Made by a program: the position numbers and the translations under genes
Source of the DNA: Pseudogymnoascus destructans
Lineage: Eukaryota; Ascomycota; Leotiomycetes; Thelebolales; Thelebolaceae
Reading direction: 5' to 3'
Assembly: GCF_001641265.1 (NCBI RefSeq)
Contig: NW_020167529.1
Coordinates: 33,501-97,500, forward strand
Length of the DNA stretch: 64,000 bases
The notes under the pieces: model-generated
What the model saw: the letters and a program-made list of their open reading frames with translations, nothing else
Told to the model about the DNA's origin: nothing
The model's database searches: none
Shown here: one piece after another, positions 32,905 to 44,462 of the stretch
How the letters are laid out: each line of letters starts with the position of its first letter
Position numbering within the stretch: position 1 is the first letter of the stretch

Positions 32905-34410
32905 TTACAAGCTACAGAGGCTAGGTATCTTCTTTGCTCCCTGACCTACAAGCCCGTCAAAATAGGCAACAAGTACCTCAGCCTGAAGCATATCCAAGAC
33001 ACCAAGCGTCGGGTTGCTACTTTTCAGCACTTGTCCACCCCACAACACCCTGACGTAGTATTGCTGGTCCTTTTTGCTCTTATACAGCTCAAACACCACT
33101 TCACTGCCCATGCCTGGCCATACCATCTTTTCGATCTGCAAGATGCTCAATAAACGACTAACGCTTCCGTCGTGGGCAACGTTGTGGCGATATTTCATGC
33201 CACTTCTCGTCTTCTTGTTATCGGTACTCGCCGAGTCAGTTGCATGCATCGCGTCTCGCAAATTTTGCGCTAACTCCGCAATCCAGATGCCGTAACTAGC
33301 AGCAGCATACTCAAGCGTGCGTGCCCCGGCATCGCGGTAAAGGTAGCTGTACTCGTACTGCCCTAGACGAAAAACCTTCTCAGCCATCTCCTGTGTAACG
33401 CAGAGACATGGGTTGCCGGTCTTGCAAGGCAGCGGCTTTGCATGACAGAGTCGCGCGGAGAGATTGTCAAAGTAGTGGTCAAAGGACATGTGGAAGCTTG
33501 AATCCGTAGGCGAAACACCAGAAATGGTGTCGAGATTTGCGTATAGGTCAGAGGCAGCCTTTAGATGAGCAGTCCAGCCTGGGTCGGCGTCATACGATGA
33601 GAATTTGTTACTCGCCGCTGAGCAACTGTATGCGGGCTCGAGACTGTCGATGCTCGCAGGCTGGATTAGCAAGGGTAGATCCTGCTCTTTGCTGCCAAAC
33701 ATGCCTGACACAAGCATGCTGGCGACCTGCGAAGTGATGACATTGTTCGTGACGCGGAAACTGACAACATTTGGATCGTATTTCATGGGGAGGAACCCAA
33801 GTAGGTCGTGGTAGACGCCGTACAAATCCTTGCCATGCTGCCAGCTGTCGTCAAGCCCTTCGCGGGTGATCTGTGGGAATTGACAAGTTCCGTTGAATCC
33901 CCGCGGTGCCAAAGGATTGGATGGCGAGGTGTATACGCTCCAGTAGGTGTTGGCAGACTGATTGGCACCGTGGGCAGGTAAGGGGGCGCCGGAGTAGAAG
34001 AGGCCTTCGTCGCCGCAGTACCATGGATAGGACTCGACGGGGAAGGTATTGGAGGCGTAAGGGGTGCGCTTGTGATGTCGGTGAATTACCTCGACATATT
34101 CGAGGGCATACGAAGAGTTCACCTTTGGATATTCGGTGCGCCGGACATGCGGCATGTTGCACCAGTTGTACGTTCCTAAGAAACTGTGAGCTACCGAAAT
34201 TTGAAAATAGGAGGAGGATCACAGTACCATATGGTGTCCCCTCTGGTAGAGTGGAAGAATTGAAAACGAAGCCATAGATTCCTGTACCATTGATCGCTGA
34301 ACTGAGGCTGTTGATATTCGAGGAAATTGGCTCATGCCAGCTTAGATCCACTGATATAACCATATTTGCAGCATGAGTGTCAGATGGGCTTGAGGTGATG
34401 GAGAAACTGC
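32905..34410 (-). CDS. Histidine acid phosphatase (branch 2), N-terminus unresolved
   Basis: Secreted phosphomonoesterase family. Exons 34410-34228 and 34175-32905 are joined by a 52-nt intron that restores GTPYGTYNWCNMPHVR. The catalytic RHxxRTP motif is seen in VIHRHHKRTPYASNTFPVE and the proton donor in NVAHDGSVSRLL. Conserved disulphide-type cysteines (PLPCKTGNPCLCV) are present. A likely first exon at 34618-34451 ends in a hydrophobic signal-like segment (YIWLLAMIL), but its phase does not join the first clear exon at the obvious GTAGGC/CAG pair; either another splice site is used or one base is lost. The 3' end lies close to the transposon at 32818. Confidence 0.85.
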
Positions 34411-34739
34411 CTGTTAATTCGAAGAATCATGTTAATACATAGTAGCCTACCAATATCATGGCAAGAAGCCAGATATACGGATTACGTAGAGGGGTAATTC
34501 CATTCATGAAGACATTAAGATTAAATCCACGTGCCACGAGGCCGTCGGTGAGTGGTTCAAACATTGTGATAACAAGCGGCGATAGATGTCGACTTAAAAG
34601 TAGCGATGCACGGGCCACAACAGAAACGTAACGCCAAGAAAAGCGATCATCGGTCCAACTTCAAAGCTTCCCGAAATCTCAAGAATCCTCACCAAAGACC
34701 CCAATCCCACTACAAACCCAATCCTCCCAAACCGCAAAG

Positions 34740-35737
34740 ATGGGCTGGTTCTGGGGCGCCACCGCAGACGACAAGAATTCCTCCGCCGACCCCCTCCGCA
34801 ACCTCGACCCCAGTCTGCAAGCATTCCTCAAAAAAGAATCCCCCGTCCAATACTCGCCCACCACACCAACTCCAACACAACCCCAAGCGCAGCAACAACC
34901 CACCCAACCCACTGAAACCACCTCCTCCCCCCTCCCCCCGCCGACCCCACCGCACCTCCCACCCTCTTCAAAGACAACCGCTACGCCCACCTCTGGAAAA
35001 CCTACACCCCCCAATCCGCCATCGAAGCGGCCTCGAAATCCGACTCCGAGAAGATCGCCGACGTCCTCGAGGGCTACAAGTACCGCAAAGCCGAGATCGG
35101 GCGCGCGGCGCTGGAGAACTGCGCGCTGGAGCAGTGGGAGGTGAATGAGTGTTTCTCGAATGGCGGGGTCAAGGCGCGTCTCACGATGTGTCGGACGGAG
35201 AATAAGAGTCTGGAGCGCTGCGTGGAGATGCAGCAGAAGTTCCTGAAGGCGCTGGGGTACCTGAGTACGTTTGATAGGGGGAAAGATGTGGATGAGAAGA
35301 TCCAGATGCATGCTGATACGCTGTATCACCGTATGTTGGCCCAGGAGAAGGCGGTGCAGGAGGCGGAGAAGGAGGGGAAGGAGATGCCGAAGTTCGCGCC
35401 GCTGTTGGGGAAGGGTGGGAGTTCGGTTACTGCGGTAACTGCTGCAGAGGCGGCGGCGGCGAAGGAGCAGGCGCCGGAGATACCGAAGACGAGCCCGTTG
35501 GCGAAATTACCGCTTGATATCCAGGCGCAGATCAAGGAGAAGCTCGAGGGCTTGACGGGGATCGAGCGCGAGTTGCAGGAGAAGGCGTTGGCGGCGGAAG
35601 TGTCAGCTGGGCAGGAGGTGAAGGCGAATTTGAAGGATATTTATAAAGATTCGAACGCGGAGAGGCAGAAGAGGGTGGAGGAGGGGAATGAGACCATTGT
35701 GGATCGGGTTTCGTCGATTTTGGGGGGTTGGAAGTAG
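34740..35737 (+). CDS. Twin CX9C (CHCH-type) protein, with a frameshift in a C-rich tract
   Basis: Starts MGWFWGATADDKNSSADPL and RNLDPSLQAFLKKESP. The conserved core is ENCALEQWEVNEC and MCRTENKSLERC, a twin CX9C pair as in mitochondrial intermembrane-space proteins, followed by FLKALGYLSTFDR and a charged helical C-terminus. The start lies in one frame and everything from TLFKDNRYAHLWKTY onward in another; the switch falls in the run CCCCCCTCCCCCCGCCG at about 34927-34942. No intron with usable sites spans it. A sequencing error in the homopolymer or a real one-base indel are both possible. Function unknown; mitochondrial location is inferred from the motif. Confidence 0.75.
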
Positions 35738-36130
35738 GGGGTGGGATAGCTGTATGATAGGCTGGTGGATGGGAAGGCGCGATGCTCTGTATGATTGGGA
35801 TGGGATGTGGTGTACGAAAAGGGGAGTTGGATCTGAGCGCTGCTATTTATGTGTACAAATAAGGAAAATATACACCCAACATTCTCCCTCGTGCCCAATC
35901 CCGACATGCCGTGTGAAAGCTACGAGTATCCTGCGCCTCGCCATATAGATTCACACTCATTCATTGCCAAACGTAGCCTCAACAGAAACAGAGATCTCGA
36001 ATAAACAATGATACAGACAATGCTCTATTAAACTTAAACAATAGCCTGCCACCCCTCACAACAATCAAGCCTCCCACCCGCCTCCTTTTGCATTTCAAAC
36101 CTAACCCCCCCATCACTCCCCCGTCCCCAA

Positions 36131-37285
36131 CTAAAGCAAAGCCCTAATAGTCACCCCCCCTTCCCAGGCATCCCCCCCCTCCAACTTCGTCCACCCCGCC
36201 ACCTGCCCCGCCTCCACACACAGCATCTCCTTCCACCCATCCTTGGGCGCGAAATCCTTGATCCCCTTCGCCTTCTCCTCCCACGGGTTCCAGACAACCA
36301 CGTTCTCGAAGTTCTCGCGCACGACCTCGAAGGCTGGGGTGCCGTTCGCGGAGACCATGAGCGCGGTCGAGACGGAGGGGGGGGTGTAGACGCGGTCCGT
36401 CTCGCCGGTGATGGAGAGGGTGGCGGGGGAGGTTGGGGCGGTGGCGGCGGAGGCGGTGACTTTGTCGTGGTATGGCGCGCCTGCTAGGCCCTCAACTGTT
36501 GTGGTCGTGATATCCTGCATTCATTAGTTTCCTTCCTCACTCACACCCTCCAAAATCACAAAGGAACAGGAGAAACACCAACCTTAACTCTCAAATAAGT
36601 ATGCATCAACACCTGAAACTCCCACGCCTCTCCCCCATCATTCCTAACCAACATACTCGTCCGCAACCCCCCCCTCGTCAGCGCAACCGAGTAAATTAGC
36701 CCGAACTCCCCCTTCCACGCCTCCCGTGCCTCAGTACTCAGGTTCTCGGGCCCGAGCCCGAAATCGAGCTTCACCCCACCGTCGCCGCCCTTGCCGTCGG
36801 ATTCGGTGGTGGACTTGCCGAGGAAATCCCAGCGGGAGGTGCGCGCGAAGCCGTGTTGGGGGAGGGCGGAGGTGGCGGGGTGGTCGGTGGGTTTGCCGAA
36901 GACCTGGGGGGGGGGGGAGGTGTTAGCTTCGATTCTCTCATCTATCTTGTCTGGTTCCCACTGATCGATAGGCCGGACGATCTGATCTCCCAGACATTGC
37001 GCGGGGTATAGACTTGGGTATACGCACAGGAAACACCAAGGGCACCCCCCCCCTCACCGCCGACCCCCCACTCAAATCCGCACCCTCACTAACCCACAGC
37101 TTCTCCTTGCCCTTATCCTTCCAGCTCACCACCGTCGCGCCGTACAGCAGCACCTCGACGCTCTCGCCCGTCGGCAGCGTGGCCGTCACGCGGCCGTTGT
37201 CGTGGGTGATTGTTGCGCTGGCGGAGGGCTGCGCGGGGGTGGCGGAGAGGGAGAGGTTGTTGGGCTTGGGGCGGGTGGAGGGCAT
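36131..37285 (-). CDS. Glucose-6-phosphate 1-epimerase-like protein (aldose 1-epimerase fold)
   Basis: Interconverts alpha and beta hexose-6-phosphate; relative of yeast YMR099C. Exons 37285-37028, 36903-36583 and 36514-36131 (258+321+384 nt) give 320 aa. Family motifs in order: LLYGATVVSWKDKGKEKLWVS, GSAVRGGVPLVFPVFGKP, PQHGFARTSRWDFL, MHTYLRVKDI and FENVVVWNPWEEKAKGIKDF. His in QHGFAR and Glu in MLCVEAGQV are the expected active-site positions. Intron 1 (124 nt) ends in a run of C before AG; intron 2 (68 nt) has a weak GTTGGT donor. Intact. Confidence 0.93.
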
Positions 37286-38035
37286 GATTGTTGTGGTTGT
37301 GGTGTTGGGTTGGAGATGGATATGAGGGGTTGATTGAGTTGGGTCGGGTGAGTTGTGGTGTGTCGAATCGAGGGCGAATCGCAAGCCTATCTGTCTACTA
37401 CCACGTTGAATAATGTGTATGTAGTATCGCAAGCAAGAATCTCGATCCTAATCGTCGTCAAAGCAGACCTCAAAGATGATGTCAAAGTTGTTGGGTGAGT
37501 GATGAACCGCCGCGGTGTTGTTATAGCGGGGCATGGCCGCCAACCCAACCCACCTGACTGACCACAGCCGCGACTGACAGCCAACCATCCGTGCATACTC
37601 TGAAACGGGAAACATGGAAATGGCAATGGAAGGGTAGGACGGGGTGTTTGATCTGCTGTGCGGTGTCGCAGTGATGGGGGGGGATTATGCCTTTGTGGTG
37701 GTGGAACTTGGGGTTTGTGATGGGCAGGGCTGAGATTTGAATAGTCATAACTTCTGTACAATTCAATTCGAGATAAACCACATCTCCAATTCCACCAATC
37801 CCTATCATACAACCGTACTCCATGTAGAAAAACGCCTACACAGTTATCATATCCCCTCATCGAAAACAAATTTCCCCCTTTCATCCGCGCTATGCTCGCT
37901 ATGCTTATGTACTGTACGTATGGGTATGTCCTCCCCTCTCAGTCCAGCCGCTCGACCCAATGACCGAGTATTTTTATATCCTTATCCTTCCCAATCCCTT
38001 CGCTGAATGCATGACTCCCACAGGATTAGAACACC

Positions 38036-41000
38036 CTACGCAGCACTCCCCCTCCCCCTCCTCTCAGCCGCATAAAGCTCCGCCTTAAAATCCCACACCA
38101 TCTCCTCCATCTGCATCGCCTCCCCCCTCGACACCGTCCCAGCCCTCAACCCCTCCATCAGCTCCTTAAACATCGCCACCGCCGTCGCGCCTGTGAGCCC
38201 CTTCTTCACCACGCCACCGTATTCCTCAGCCGCTTCAGACTCCGCAGCAGCAGCGTCGACTGGGTGAGGGACAGAAGCAGATTCAGAAGACTTGCGCAAC
38301 TCCGCCATCCCATCCCAGATCTGCGCCTCGGCCTCGTCGTCGGAAGCTACGCCCTCCCGCTGCGCCTCGGTCACTCCTCCTTCGCCGGCACCGTGCATAC
38401 TGACATCCTCCTCCACCTCTCCCTTCACATCGGTGCCTACAAACGAGTCCTCCACCACCTCCCCAGATGTGGTGTCGAGATCCAAATGCAAATCCAGATC
38501 CACCGACTTCCTCCTCATCACCTGGCTATCCGTCTCCTTATCATCCTCAACCACAGCGCGACTCCTCCTCCTCCGCCGCCCAAGCTCGCTCTCCTCCCAC
38601 TTCGTAGTAGAGGTCTTCTCGCGGCGCGAGCGGCGGCTGCGGGGCGTGGTATCAACAACTATCGTCTCCGCGTCATCTCTAGCGGCAAGTAAGCTATCCT
38701 CTACCTCCTCCTCCTCTTGTTTAACACGCTGTCTCTTCGCGCTCTGCGACCTCATCACCACATCCTCATCATCCTCATCCCCACCGTGTGGTGACTTCCT
38801 CCTCCTCGTCACCGTAGCTTTTGGAGGAGTTTCAGGGATGGTACTCGAGATCTCGCGTTTCCTAACACGCGATCTCGTGCGCGCGAGTATACTCCCTTCC
38901 TCCTCCTCCTCCTCCTCCTGCTGTAGTACTACTAGTTCCTCAGAAACAGCAGCGCGGGTCAGCTTATCAGAACTACGCATCGAGCGCATCGACCGCGGTG
39001 CCTCGACGACGGGAGTAGATTCCTTCTCCGCAGCCGGAGAAGCAAGGCGGCGTTTTCGGGTTTTCCTAGTCTCGGGCTCGGGAGCGGGAGAGGGTTGGGG
39101 GGAGGCGGTGTAGGCGCTTTGATCAAACCCGGCGGAGGGAGTGAGGCTGAATCGACTGCGCGTGGTGGGTGGTGCATCTGCCTCTGCGCGGGTCTCATCT
39201 TGTCCGACGGGCAGTGAAACGCTCTCATCCGCGACATAGACGGAAGCGCTCGTCCCTCGGCTCACATCCCCATTTGAACCCCTACGATTCCTGCGCCGTC
39301 TCTTGCGTCGTCCGCTGCTCTGCGTGCTGGGTAAATCAACTTGCGCCTCAAGCAGGGGCGAGGACTGCGCGTCAACAAAGACCTCGTCTGTCGTCACGTC
39401 GTCGCGCTCGCGGATAGCGTCGAGATTAGATAGTGCGTCCGAGAAGGTAGATTCATGCGTAATTTCCTCGCCTTGCTCCGCTGGTTCCACGTCGTGGGGG
39501 AGAGGAAGCGCCTGCATCAATACAGACGAACTGTCACTCCCCCCATCCTCCTCTCCACCCACCACCTCCGGCAGCCCAATCGTATGCTGCTCAAGCAACA
39601 ACGAATCAATCGACCCAAACGACGTAACATTCCAAAAGTCATCACTCGCCGACGGTCCCCCCATCTCATCCCCCTCCCCCTTCGGCGGCGAACTCGGCAC
39701 ATCCCCCTCCTCCTCCTTCCCCAGCACGCCCTCGGTACTGGTCTCCCGTCTCGGCGTAGGGGATGAGGTGATGAAATCATCCTCCCTCTCCGCTACACGA
39801 CTAATACTCGGCGTCCCCCACGTCGTCCCCTCGGTCACTGGTAGATCAGAGCTAAGCGCTAATCTCTCCCCAGAGCGCCTCGTCTTTATCCTAGGGCTCT
39901 TTCGGAGATCAGGGAACATAGCTGCGGCTTCCTCTTGCTGCCTCTCCTTGACCTCGCGCTGGTGATCGGTTAGGAGCTGCGAGTCTTCAGCAGTAGGCGA
40001 GGATTCGATGACCGCGAACTGGATCTGCGAATCGTCGTGTCTGAGTCGCGGAGTGGTATCTCTTTTCTTCTTCCCGGCGAGTTTCGACGCACGGGCTGAG
40101 AATCGTTTCTTGGACGCGGATTTAGATAGCTCGATGCTGGGATGAGGTGATTTCGCCTTTCTATGGGAAGCAAGGGGCGAGGATTGGAGATAAGGCGTCA
40201 CCCCCCGACTGGCCGGGCGGCTGGAGCAGCGGAATGACAGATCTTGGCTATCTGAATCGGAGTCGAGGAGTTGGGGACCGCTGGGTGTGGCGGCTTCGTC
40301 GTATGTTGATGGGAAGGTTGGCAGTTTGAGATCAGCGACGGGGCGGAGACGTGCTAGTGCCTTTGCGACGTCGGGGGGATAAGAGAGGGTGGTTTGGGTC
40401 CCAAAGGTGGTGTTCCAGAGGGTGATAGCGGAATTGGCGATGGGTTTGCGTTTGCTGTTCAGGCCTGCGGATAGTAGGGCTTCTAGCTTGGAGAGCGCAA
40501 TGGTGCTGTCTACTCCCAAGATCGTAGTTGATGCCTGCGAGCGGATCGCTTCCCAGAGAGACGTAACAGCCTTTGCAGTCGAACTCCTCGACTTCACAGC
40601 CCCATTCACATCTTGTATCCAACACGCACATCCACTCCCAATCGCAGCAAACAAATCCAGTGAATTTGCCCCAGGACACCTCTCAATCAAAACAGTAACC
40701 CCAGCCAGCAAGGCGTCCGCACCTATCGCGTCTTTGCTACACTCCTCATAGCACTTCTCCAAATACATATTCACAGTGCCATAGAGGTATTTATAAGGAT
40801 CCGTACTAGCAGGCTTAGGACTGTTCGTCGATGCGCCCCATAACCTCCGTCGCGCCGCCTCAAGCGACTGCGCGTCAAAGGGGTAACACGCATCGCCCAC
40901 GAGCACCGCACACATCCCCGCAAGGGCGCGCACATCTGTCCGGCCTAGCTGATCGCCCAGGCACCTCGCCAGCGGATCAACAAGGCACAACGCATGACCG

Positions 41001-43657
41001 CCATCGCCGACCTCTGCCCTGATATAGCTCGACGCAGCGCGGAATAGGGTTTCCAGGTGCGGAATCCCCTCTAACACGACAGTAGTGAGGCCGTACTCGA
41101 GGACTCGGACGATGCTGCGCAAGACATCGCCTTCTTGCTGCTTATTCGCGCTAGAGCTAGGTGTGTGGCTGTGTCCATCCTCGGCGGTCTCACTGATAGC
41201 TCCGGCGAGAATGTCAGCAAGGACGCACCATACTGTTTCAGCAGGTGAGATATCTGACCCGCGCACTGCTTCGGGGAGACACTGCACGAGATCCTGGCAG
41301 AACTCGAAACGTGACGTGCGCGAGGTCCGGGCCTCGTAGAAGGGGTTTAGGGTTGCGCGGACAGCAGCTTTGTAGGTGGTGCTGCATTGGAGGTCTGATG
41401 CTGCTTCGACGAGGAGGAGGATGAGGTATTGGAGTGGTGATTTGATGGTTTTGGGGAGGCGGTGGGAGGATGGCGTGGCGACGGCGAGGAAGGCGCTTTG
41501 TTCGGTTATGGAGAGCTTTTTCTCGGTGAATGGTAGCATGCCGAGGATACTCACGCTCTCTGTGATGAGGTACACCATTCCATCGAGGTAGGCCGCGGAA
41601 TCCAAAGCTTCGCGTTGCTTAGCTGGCTGAGGACCCTTCTGCCAGAATCGGCGTAGCATAGTAAAGATCCGAGCTACGCATTCCATCGTCTCATTGGAGA
41701 CCTTAATCTCCTTCGCCCCCGCAGCAGCGACAGTCATCAAGAAGCTCCTCCACAATTCCGTAGCAGGGCTCTGTGCCCTCCCGAGATCGGCAAAGCGCTG
41801 CTCGAAAAGCTGTTCCATAACGTCTAGGACGGGGACGCAGTTCTTGCGCACCCACTTTGAGTCGAGGGATGGGAGCTCGCTGGGCTTCACTAGTTCGGCG
41901 GCCATGGCGCGGTCTTGTTTCCATGGTGTGGCGGATGATTGTGTTGAAGGCTCCAGTAGCGAGCGTAGGATCTCAATTGCCTGCTTGACGCCATCCAAGC
42001 CCGGTGTACCTTTATCCGCGCCTTGCTCAGCGGTGGTAGTTGCCAGCTTCCTAATCAGCGGAATAACGTACGAGTCCCAGTATAAATTCAGCTGCGCATG
42101 TGACGCGGCAGGATTCAAAGTATAATACAGCAAGTTGCAGATACTGCTAATAGTAACCTGAAACATCTCCTTCCCCTGCTTACTACTATTCTTGCGGTTG
42201 AGCTGCCCGATAAACGGCTGGTGGAGCATCTTGATGAAGCGGGGGTTGGTCTTCTCGTCCGGCCGGATGGCGAAGACGAGTCTGTTCCAGGCGAAGTTGG
42301 CTTCGCGCTTGACTTCGGGGTCGCCGCTGTTGAAGCACTTTTGGAGGGTTTGGAACCACGGGGTCATGAATTCCCAGTGCTCCAATTGGGATGGGCGTGA
42401 GCGGAGGAACAGGGTGACCACGCTCCAGATCTGCGGCACGGATGGCACATCCTGCTTAGTTTGGATGGCAGCATTGAGGCGGCCGGCATAATAGTCTCCG
42501 TACTTCCCCCCTTTCTCGTGAGGTGCCTGGAACAGCTCCACCACAGCCCGAGATACCTTTAATTGCGTTCCGAACTGTAGCGCAGCATCGAATCCGAATG
42601 CTATAACTGGGCTGCGCACTTCTTTAATGCTAACGAGCATATCCTCAAACATATCCTTCAGCCAATCATTATTCGCAACCAGCGCTGGCTTCGCCTGCTT
42701 CAAAAGCTTCCTGTATATCCCCAGCCGTCCGAGGACAATGCTCTTCCCCCTAACGTGTTCGGCGATTTCGTGTGTAGCCTTGAGCACTCGCGCCGCTCGC
42801 TCGGGCGTCATGATCTTCGGCGAGAAATTCTGCTGTCCAACCACAAACATGAGGTGCTTCGCAACATCCTTCGAAACCTGCGGATCCTCAAACGTCGCAA
42901 TGGCGTGCTCGAGGACGAAAACCGAAAAGTCGGCCGGCAGCGGCTCCGTCTTCCAAAACAGACTCGCAAGCAATATCAACGCATTATTGATCAAAACCGT
43001 ATCAGCCGCCCCAGACGGAAGTTGCGCAGTCATATCCCTCTGCACAAACTGCGCCAACAACCCCATCTTATCCCTCAACGCCCTCGGATCCGGCAGATTC
43101 CCCGTCGCCTTCAACACCCCCGAAAGCGACATATAAGCGTCCACCCTACTCATCCGATCCCCGCCCGCCAACTGCTTCGCCACCGACTCCAGCATCACCG
43201 CTAACCCGGCGTCTGTGATCGGCTCTGTGGATTTGTTGTCAAAGCTCAACGATGTCCGGTTTAGGGGGATAGAGCCATTATACGGTTTCAATATCGACTT
43301 TGGGGGTTTCTGGTCGCTCGAGGGCGGTAAGGAACGTAAGATCTGGTTCGAAAGACTCGTACTGCTCAAATTCAACACCCCCTCCTCCTCGCGCTCATCC
43401 ACAATCGACCACCCAACCTTCTTCAACGAGCGATCCGACGGCGTCGACACGACCGTGGTGATGGTCGACTCAGCAGACGACTTCGGCGATGCGTTAGGCG
43501 GCGTCTTGGTCCCTAATCCCATCGACAAAATCCGTCGAAGCAGTCGAGGCCGCGGCTCAGCAGCAGCGACGGGTTCGGAGTCCCGCGGCGCTGTCGGCGG
43601 GCGGGGAGGGAGGTTCTCGAGACTTAGACTCCGTTTGGTGCCGGCTTGCAAAACCAT
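38036..43657 (-). CDS. RIF1: Rif1-type telomere and replication-timing regulator
   Basis: Single exon of 1873 codons plus stop. Residues ~145-1000 form the Rif1 N-terminal alpha-helical repeat domain (MLESVAKQLAGGDRMSRVDAY, IAFGFDAALQFGTQL, FAWNRLVFAIRPD). A long acidic/Ser-rich disordered tail with Lys-Arg patches (RRKRRRRNRRG) follows and ends in a short helical segment (VAMFKELMEGLRAGTVSRGE). A SILK motif at residues 121-124 (PKSILKPYN) fits PP1 phosphatase docking known for Rif1; the partner RVxF is not clear, though RTSLSF follows 13 residues later. ATG 43657 (MVLQAGTKRS) was chosen; the frame is open 74 codons further up but with poor sequence (HTHTHTTT). Intact. Confidence 0.9.
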   Translation of the reverse strand: MVLQAGTKRSLSLENLPPRPPTAPRDSEPVAAAEPRPRLLRRILSMGLGTKTPPNASPKSSAESTITTVVSTPSDRSLKKVGWSIVDEREEEGVLNLSSTSLSNQILRSLPPSSDQKPPKSILKPYNGSIPLNRTSLSFDNKSTEPITDAGLAVMLESVAKQLAGGDRMSRVDAYMSLSGVLKATGNLPDPRALRDKMGLLAQFVQRDMTAQLPSGAADTVLINNALILLASLFWKTEPLPADFSVFVLEHAIATFEDPQVSKDVAKHLMFVVGQQNFSPKIMTPERAARVLKATHEIAEHVRGKSIVLGRLGIYRKLLKQAKPALVANNDWLKDMFEDMLVSIKEVRSPVIAFGFDAALQFGTQLKVSRAVVELFQAPHEKGGKYGDYYAGRLNAAIQTKQDVPSVPQIWSVVTLFLRSRPSQLEHWEFMTPWFQTLQKCFNSGDPEVKREANFAWNRLVFAIRPDEKTNPRFIKMLHQPFIGQLNRKNSSKQGKEMFQVTISSICNLLYYTLNPAASHAQLNLYWDSYVIPLIRKLATTTAEQGADKGTPGLDGVKQAIEILRSLLEPSTQSSATPWKQDRAMAAELVKPSELPSLDSKWVRKNCVPVLDVMEQLFEQRFADLGRAQSPATELWRSFLMTVAAAGAKEIKVSNETMECVARIFTMLRRFWQKGPQPAKQREALDSAAYLDGMVYLITESVSILGMLPFTEKKLSITEQSAFLAVATPSSHRLPKTIKSPLQYLILLLVEAASDLQCSTTYKAAVRATLNPFYEARTSRTSRFEFCQDLVQCLPEAVRGSDISPAETVWCVLADILAGAISETAEDGHSHTPSSSANKQQEGDVLRSIVRVLEYGLTTVVLEGIPHLETLFRAASSYIRAEVGDGGHALCLVDPLARCLGDQLGRTDVRALAGMCAVLVGDACYPFDAQSLEAARRRLWGASTNSPKPASTDPYKYLYGTVNMYLEKCYEECSKDAIGADALLAGVTVLIERCPGANSLDLFAAIGSGCACWIQDVNGAVKSRSSTAKAVTSLWEAIRSQASTTILGVDSTIALSKLEALLSAGLNSKRKPIANSAITLWNTTFGTQTTLSYPPDVAKALARLRPVADLKLPTFPSTYDEAATPSGPQLLDSDSDSQDLSFRCSSRPASRGVTPYLQSSPLASHRKAKSPHPSIELSKSASKKRFSARASKLAGKKKRDTTPRLRHDDSQIQFAVIESSPTAEDSQLLTDHQREVKERQQEEAAAMFPDLRKSPRIKTRRSGERLALSSDLPVTEGTTWGTPSISRVAEREDDFITSSPTPRRETSTEGVLGKEEEGDVPSSPPKGEGDEMGGPSASDDFWNVTSFGSIDSLLLEQHTIGLPEVVGGEEDGGSDSSSVLMQALPLPHDVEPAEQGEEITHESTFSDALSNLDAIRERDDVTTDEVFVDAQSSPLLEAQVDLPSTQSSGRRKRRRRNRRGSNGDVSRGTSASVYVADESVSLPVGQDETRAEADAPPTTRSRFSLTPSAGFDQSAYTASPQPSPAPEPETRKTRKRRLASPAAEKESTPVVEAPRSMRSMRSSDKLTRAAVSEELVVLQQEEEEEEEGSILARTRSRVRKREISSTIPETPPKATVTRRRKSPHGGDEDDEDVVMRSQSAKRQRVKQEEEEVEDSLLAARDDAETIVVDTTPRSRRSRREKTSTTKWEESELGRRRRRSRAVVEDDKETDSQVMRRKSVDLDLHLDLDTTSGEVVEDSFVGTDVKGEVEEDVSMHGAGEGGVTEAQREGVASDDEAEAQIWDGMAELRKSSESASVPHPVDAAAAESEAAEEYGGVVKKGLTGATAVAMFKELMEGLRAGTVSRGEAMQMEEMVWDFKAELYAAERRGRGSAA

Positions 43658-44460
43658 GGCTGATAGCTGCTGGGCCGTTTTGAGTGGGTGCCGATGCCGT
43701 GATTCATGGAGGGTTAGGAGGCCATGGAGAGTTGTAGTGTGTGTATGTGTGTGAGTTGGGAAGGAGCGTGGGTTAATGTCGTTTTGTGGGTGGTTTGGAT
43801 TTGGAGGTTTGGAGGTTTGGAGGTATGTTTTCCCCTGTTTGGTGGTGAGGTGGTTGAGGGTTTTCGTGATGCCTGTCAATTTACTTTACTGGACGTCACT
43901 TTTTGGCGACGCGTTATGCGCGTCGCGCTGGCTTTAACTTAACCACTTTACGCGCGACTCGGGGTGCGTTTTTTAGGAGCCTTTGATTGTCACGTGTGGT
44001 ATTTTTTCTTTCTTTTTTTGGAAATATCAAGTTCATGGTATTTACCTACTGTAGCTTCGATATTGTAAGAAAGAAGCTTTCTTATTCTCGGTGTATTTAT
44101 TCTACTGACATGGCTTTGAACTAAATATGCGCGGGTAGTTTATTCATAAACTGCTATCACTCTCTCCTCTCCCCAACATCCCACAACTCTCTCCGTCTCT
44201 GTACCTTCACTCTGTCGGTTCCTCTGTCCCTGGATGTTGGATGTTGGATATCATTCCAGGTAACATTACCCATTACGTGCAACACCTCACAACAGTATCG
44301 ATCGAAGGGCTAAATACGGAGTACCCTCCCCCTCCCTCCCATCCCCCCCCGGTATCTCCATCCCTCTAGCCCACGCCACTCACAGGGCTACTGTCTCAGC
44401 TATCCGGCTCGGGTGGAGTACTAGAGGTGACTGTATACATGTAGCCCGATTCGAACGTAA
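43658..44460. other. RIF1 upstream region and spacer
   Basis: G/T-rich leader (TGTGTGTATGTGTGTG near 43740), then AT-rich spacer. ATGTTGGATGTTGGAT near 44233 is a tiny tandem repeat. No gene or RNA seen. Confidence 0.4.
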
Positions 44461-44462
44461 TA

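Noticed and set aside
38264..43754. Many plus-strand open frames opposite RIF1
   Set aside because: Low-complexity Ser/Arg/Pro translations that are shadows of the Rif1 coding strand.
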